Positions 6,066 to 8,611 of a DNA stretch of 8,611 nt are shown here, one piece after another. How positions within the stretch are numbered: the first letter of the stretch is position 1; the number at the start of each line of letters is the position of its first letter. The notes under the pieces are model-generated. The model was not told the origin of the DNA. It saw nothing but the letters and a program-made list of their open reading frames with translations, and searched no databases. The DNA lies in NCBI GenBank assembly GCA_023415395.1, contig JAEZKN010000590.1, forward strand, positions 1 through 8,611, given 5' to 3'. The position numbers and the translations under genes are program-made. Source of the stretch: Actinomycetes bacterium. Its GTDB lineage: Bacteria > Actinomycetota > Actinomycetes > Propionibacteriales > Nocardioidaceae.

Positions 6066-7387
6066 AGCGTCGCTCCTGGGTTCTCCTGGGCGGCGGCCGC
6101 GGCACGCGCGGCGTGGGGCAGGGCGTCGAGCACGGCCTGCACGGCGCGCTCGTCGTGGGCGGCGGACAGGAACCACGCCTCGAAGGCCGACGGCGGCAGG
6201 TAGACGCCCCGGTCGAGCATGGCGTGGAAGAAGGCGGCGTAGGCCCGCTGGTCGGTCGTCGAGGCGTCGGCGAAGCCGCGCACCGGGCGGTCGGTCAGGA
6301 AGACCGAGAACATCGTGCCGGTCGCCTGCACGACGTGGGCGACGCCCGCCTTGCTCAGCTCGTCGGACGCGGTGGTCTTGATCGTGTCGGCCGCGGCGTC
6401 GAGGTGGGCGTAGACCTCGTCGGTGGCCAGCCGCAGCGTGGTCAGCCCGGCCGTGGTCGCGATCGGGTTCCCCGACAGCGTGCCGGCCTGGTAGACCGGC
6501 CCCTCGGGTGCGAGACGGGCCATGACGTCGGCGCGACCGCCGAAGGCCGCGGCCGGGAAGCCGCCACCCATGACCTTGCCGAAGGTGACCAGGTCCGGGC
6601 GCCACCCCTCGCTCGCGCCGTCCAGGCCCCACTGGCCCTGACGGGTCACGCGGAAGCCGGTCATCACCTCGTCGCTGACGAAGAGGGCTCCGTGCCGGCG
6701 GCAGGTCTCGGCCAGGAACTGGTTGAACCCGGGCTCGGGCGGGACCACCCCCATGTTGCCGGGGGCGGCCTCGGTGATCAGGCAGGCGATCCGGGCGCCG
6801 TGCTCGGCGAAGGCCTCCTCGACCGCGGCGCGGTCGTTGTAGGGCAGCACGAGGGTGAGCGCCGTCGAGGACTCAGGCACGCCGGGGGTGCCGGGCAGGG
6901 CGAACGTCGCCAGGCCGCTGCCGGCCGAGGCCAGGAGCGCGTCGACGTGGCCGTGGTAGCAGCCGGCGAACTTCACGACGACGTCGCGGCCGGTGAAGCC
7001 GCGGGCCAGCCGGATGGCCGACATGGTCGCCTCGGTCCCGGAGGACACGAAGCGGACCGACTCGACCGGCGCTCGGGCCACGATCTCCTCGGCCAGCTCG
7101 ACCTCGGGCTCGGTCGGGGTGCCGTAGGACGTGCCGCGGGCCACCGCCGCCGCGACCGCGGCCTGCACCTCGGGGTGGGCGTGCCCGAGCAGCATCGGGC
7201 CCCACGAGCAGATGAGGTCGACGTACTCGTTGCCGTCGACGTCGGTCAGCCACGCACCGGCCGCCGAGCGGATGAAGCGCGGGGTGCCGCCCACGGCGTT
7301 GAACGCCCGCACGGGCGAGTTCACGCCACCCGGCGTCACCGTCCGGGCGCGCTCGAAGAGGGCGCGCGAGCGGTCGGGCTCCGTCAT
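6062..7387 (-). CDS. hemL: Glutamate-1-semialdehyde 2,1-aminomutase (HemL)
   Basis: PLP enzyme of the C5 pathway that converts glutamate-1-semialdehyde to 5-aminolevulinate, the first dedicated heme precursor. From the ATG at 7387 the product is 441 residues. Class-III aminotransferase features are in order: TPGGVNSPVRAF (18-29) and the HemL-typical GDxxxxD-like early region, SSGTEATMSAIRLARG (115-130) for phosphate binding, AGCYHGHVD (141-149), SDEVMTGFR (238-246) with D239 contacting the PLP ring nitrogen, and TFGKVMGGGFP (268-278) with K271 as the Schiff-base lysine. There is no Shine-Dalgarno sequence before 7387. An in-frame GTG at 7402 (five more residues, VPASP) sits six bases after GACAAT, a possible -10, so a leaderless start there is a real alternative. 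It is the first gene of the six-gene operon; its stop overlaps the phosphatase start by four bases. Confidence 0.95.
   Translation of the reverse strand: MTEPDRSRALFERARTVTPGGVNSPVRAFNAVGGTPRFIRSAAGAWLTDVDGNEYVDLICSWGPMLLGHAHPEVQAAVAAAVARGTSYGTPTEPEVELAEEIVARAPVESVRFVSSGTEATMSAIRLARGFTGRDVVVKFAGCYHGHVDALLASAGSGLATFALPGTPGVPESSTALTLVLPYNDRAAVEEAFAEHGARIACLITEAAPGNMGVVPPEPGFNQFLAETCRRHGALFVSDEVMTGFRVTRQGQWGLDGASEGWRPDLVTFGKVMGGGFPAAAFGGRADVMARLAPEGPVYQAGTLSGNPIATTAGLTTLRLATDEVYAHLDAAADTIKTTASDELSKAGVAHVVQATGTMFSVFLTDRPVRGFADASTTDQRAYAAFFHAMLDRGVYLPPSAFEAWFLSAAHDERAVQAVLDALPHAARAAAAAQENPGATL
6066..6077 (-). promoter_or_regulatory. Ribosome binding site fixing the phosphatase GTG start
   Basis: AGGAG at 6077-6073 lies seven bases before the GTG at 6065, inside the last codons of hemL. 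It decides between this start and a longer open frame that overlies hemL. Confidence 0.65.
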
Positions 7388-7408
7388 CGGGGAGGCAGGC
7401 ACCGAGCC

Positions 7409-7414
7409 ATTGTC
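7409..7414 (-). promoter_or_regulatory. Possible -10 box for the hemL-ccs operon
   Basis: GACAAT on the minus strand keeps the A, A and T bases of the -10 consensus but lacks its first T. It lies six bases before the in-frame GTG at 7402, the spacing seen for the leaderless gene at 1226. TTCGCG (7438-7433), 18 bases upstream, is only a poor -35. This is a weak candidate. Confidence 0.3.
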
Positions 7415-7462
7415 CCCGAGGTGCCCCACCGCCGCGAACCGAGGGCGCGCGCCGCCGCGACG

Positions 7463-7482
7463 AGCGTGGCCCGGGCCACGCT
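7463..7482. repeat. Perfect 20-bp palindrome, candidate operator
   Basis: AGCGTGGCCCGGGCCACGCT reads identically on both strands with no mismatch and no spacer; the symmetry stops at the flanking G/G pair. It is about 75 bp upstream of hemL and 165 bp upstream of the transglycosylase start. Its place between divergent genes argues against a terminator and for a dimeric regulator binding site. I do not recognise the regulator. Confidence 0.6.
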
Positions 7483-7519
7483 GCAACAGGTTTCAGCGAG
7501 AGGGCGGCGGGTATGCGAC

Positions 7520-7543
7520 GTCTCGTGAACGGCGGGCCGAGAC
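7520..7543 (+). other. Inverted repeat GTCTCG / CGAGAC upstream of the transglycosylase gene
   Basis: GTCTCG (7520-7525) and CGAGAC (7538-7543) pair across a 12-nt interval. It could be a DNA operator or, if transcription starts upstream, an RNA hairpin. Six base pairs in GC-rich DNA is modest evidence. Confidence 0.3.
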
Positions 7544-7595
7544 ACCGGGCGCCGACGTACCGTAACCGGTGGATGACCCGCTCGTTGACTCAGGC

Positions 7596-7619
7596 AGCGC
7601 GTGACGAGGGACACGCGCT
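7596..7619 (+). other. Stable hairpin in the probable 5' leader of the transglycosylase gene
   Basis: AGCGCGTG (7596-7603) and CACGCGCT (7612-7619) form a perfect 8-bp stem with the 8-nt loop ACGAGGGA. It ends 28 bases before the ATG and 13 bases before the AAGGGAG ribosome binding sequence (7631-7637). The purine-rich GAGGGA in the loop resembles a second Shine-Dalgarno sequence. A role in RNA stability or translation is inferred. Confidence 0.45.
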
Positions 7620-7647
7620 CGTGGGCGGACAAGGGAGCGTTGCGGAG

Positions 7648-8611
7648 ATGGCGAAGACACGATTCGGTCGCGGCCAGAAGGCGATGGCGGTCGTCCCGCT
7701 GGCGGTGCTGTCCGCCGCCTGGACGGTGAGCATCGCCGGCGTGGGCGCCGGCACCGCGAGCGCCGACTCCGACCCGGCCGCGCTCCGTCTCCCCGACGGC
7801 ACCGCCGTCCCCACCGAGGCCATCAAGGCCCCCGCGAGCGTCTCCCCCTCCGGCGGCGTCGCGCCCGGCATCGGCGGCCACACCGCCCGGGCCATCGCCA
7901 CCGCCTCCACCACCGGCATCCCCTCCGCCGCCCTCGCGGCCTACCAGCGGGCCGAGGCGGTCATCAACGCCGCCGACAAGTCCTGCAACCTGTCCTGGCA
8001 GTTGGTCGCCGCGATCGGCCGCGTCGAGTCCGACCACGGCCGCACCAACGGCAACACCCTCGACCTCGATGGCGTCGCCAAGCCGGGCATCTACGGCATC
8101 GCGCTGGACGGCTCCAACGGGACCGCCAAGATCAGCGACACCGACGCCGGGCAGTACGACGACGACGCGAAGTTCGACCGGGCCATCGGCCCGATGCAGT
8201 TCATCCCCTCGACCTGGTCGGTCGTCGGCGTGGACGCGGACGGCGACGGCGAGCGCAACCCGCAGGACATCGACGACGCCGCGCTCGCCACCGCCGTGTA
8301 CCTCTGCTCCGGCGAGGACGACCTGTCGACCGTCCGCGGCCAGCGCGCCTCGGTCTACCGCTACAACCACAGCACGTCCTACGTCGACCTGGTGATGTCG
8401 ATCTACAACGCCTACCTCGACGGCGAGTTCACCTCGGTCCCCAACGGCACCACGTCGGCCGGCTACCTCGTCCCCGACGAGCCCGCCCCGCAGCCGCAGG
8501 GCGCGGCGAAGCCGCCGAAGCAGACCGGCAGCGGCGGTGGCGGCGGCAACGGCGGCACGGACACCGGCGGCAGCGACGATGGCGGGACGCCGGCCGAGCA
8601 GCCCACCGAGC
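7648..8611 (+). CDS. Secreted lytic murein transglycosylase, MltB/SLT_2 type (3' end beyond window)
   Basis: Peptidoglycan-cleaving enzyme acting outside the membrane; 321 complete codons are visible with no stop. An N-terminal Sec signal (KTRFGRGQK, then a hydrophobic core at about 12-34) ends with GTASA before DSDP, giving predicted cleavage after A39. A Pro/Ala/Thr-rich linker follows to about 90. The catalytic domain has AAIGRVESDHG (121-131) with E127 as catalytic acid, RAIGPMQFIPSTW (178-190), a DADGDGERNPQD loop (196-207) resembling a calcium-binding EF-hand loop, and DDAALATAVYLC. C113 and C220 could form a disulfide. After about 270 the protein becomes a Gly/Pro/Asp-rich low-complexity tail that runs off the window. 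The ATG at 7648 has AAGGGAG ten bases upstream. An in-frame ATG at 7573 would add 25 residues ahead of the signal and cross the 7596-7619 hairpin, so it is less likely. Confidence 0.88.
   Translation, partial: MAKTRFGRGQKAMAVVPLAVLSAAWTVSIAGVGAGTASADSDPAALRLPDGTAVPTEAIKAPASVSPSGGVAPGIGGHTARAIATASTTGIPSAALAAYQRAEAVINAADKSCNLSWQLVAAIGRVESDHGRTNGNTLDLDGVAKPGIYGIALDGSNGTAKISDTDAGQYDDDAKFDRAIGPMQFIPSTWSVVGVDADGDGERNPQDIDDAALATAVYLCSGEDDLSTVRGQRASVYRYNHSTSYVDLVMSIYNAYLDGEFTSVPNGTTSAGYLVPDEPAPQPQGAAKPPKQTGSGGGGGNGGTDTGGSDDGGTPAEQPTE

Larger units (their letters stand above)
7388..7647. promoter_or_regulatory. Divergent intergenic region, hemL operon / lytic transglycosylase
   Basis: These 260 bp separate two divergent starts and must hold promoters for both. 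Going left to right I see the weak minus-strand -10 at 7409-7414, a GC-only palindrome GGCGCGCGCC (7444-7453), the 20-bp palindrome at 7463-7482, a hairpin at 7520-7543, a plus-strand TACCGT (7558-7563) that could be a -10 for the transglycosylase gene, ACCGGT (7565-7570), and a strong hairpin at 7596-7619. A direct repeat CGCTCGT occurs at 7579-7585 and 7616-7622. TTGACT (7585-7590) looks like a -35 but no -10 follows at the right distance. I find no known riboswitch. Confidence 0.55.

Noticed and set aside
6113..7528. Long plus-strand open frame (471 codons) antisense to hemL
   Set aside because: Low-complexity Gly/Arg/His/Asp-rich translation with no recognisable motif; the minus strand carries intact HemL motifs throughout.
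7521..7543. Rex-type operator suggested by CGTGAACGG
   Set aside because: Only one half resembles the TGTGAAC half-site; the other half is GGGCCGAGA, with no matching GTTCACA.
7562..7577. MtrA- or GlnR-like direct repeat GTAAC-N6-ATGAC before the transglycosylase gene
   Set aside because: The second half-site matches only three of five bases, and such short sites arise easily by chance. Not strong enough to list as a binding site.
7585..7590. TTGACT as a -35 element for the transglycosylase gene
   Set aside because: No TANNNT box lies 16-19 bp downstream; the sequence there is GC-rich hairpin.
7490..7647. ydaO (c-di-AMP) riboswitch ahead of the wall hydrolase gene
   Set aside because: The conserved GGAACC, GGGGUGAAUC and CAGCUAAC blocks of ydaO are absent, although the gene class would fit.
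7384..8370. Long minus-strand open frame (328 codons) across the intergenic region and antisense to the transglycosylase gene
   Set aside because: Val/Gly/Asp/Ala-rich shadow translation. The plus strand has a signal peptide and SLT_2 motifs in order, and that frame is open to the window end.

Overview
The window looks like chromosomal DNA from a high-GC actinobacterium, most likely Nocardioides or a close relative in the Nocardioidaceae. The grounds are the very high GC content, frequent GTG starts, TANNNT-type -10 boxes placed directly before start codons, and the gene content. The order hemL - histidine phosphatase - thioredoxin - ccdA - resB - ccsB, with menA close by, matches the Mycobacterium tuberculosis order Rv0524-Rv0529 with menA (Rv0534c) nearby, recalled from general knowledge. 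The genus is inferred, not proven.

Layout. Positions 37-924 (+) encode menA, for menaquinone synthesis. It meets a convergent small DUF4229-type membrane protein gene (921-1181, -) in a shared CTAG. A divergent small single-span membrane protein gene (1226-1441, +) follows; both small genes appear to be read from back-to-back leaderless promoters. It converges on the end of a six-gene minus-strand operon running from 7387 down to 1466: hemL, histidine phosphatase, ResA/TlpA thioredoxin lipoprotein, CcdA, ResB, CcsB. Every junction in this operon is an overlap or a 2-nt gap. A 260-bp divergent regulatory region (7388-7647) holds a perfect 20-bp palindrome and two hairpins. The window ends inside a secreted MltB-type lytic transglycosylase gene (7648 onward, +).

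How the genes fit together. HemL makes 5-aminolevulinate for heme. CcdA passes electrons across the membrane to the ResA-like lipoprotein, which keeps apocytochrome c CXXCH cysteines reduced. ResB and CcsB form the System II synthase that exports heme and attaches it. MenA makes the quinone that feeds the bc-type complex. Apart from the wall hydrolase and the two small unknowns, the window is a respiratory-chain assembly locus. The histidine phosphatase is the operon member without an obvious job.

I see no mobile element, CRISPR array, RNA gene or prophage. This is a conserved housekeeping region and I do not see an undescribed multi-gene system. The points worth a second look are the regulatory architecture (paired leaderless promoters, stop codons embedded in hairpins, the operator-like palindrome) and the unexplained phosphatase and small membrane proteins.
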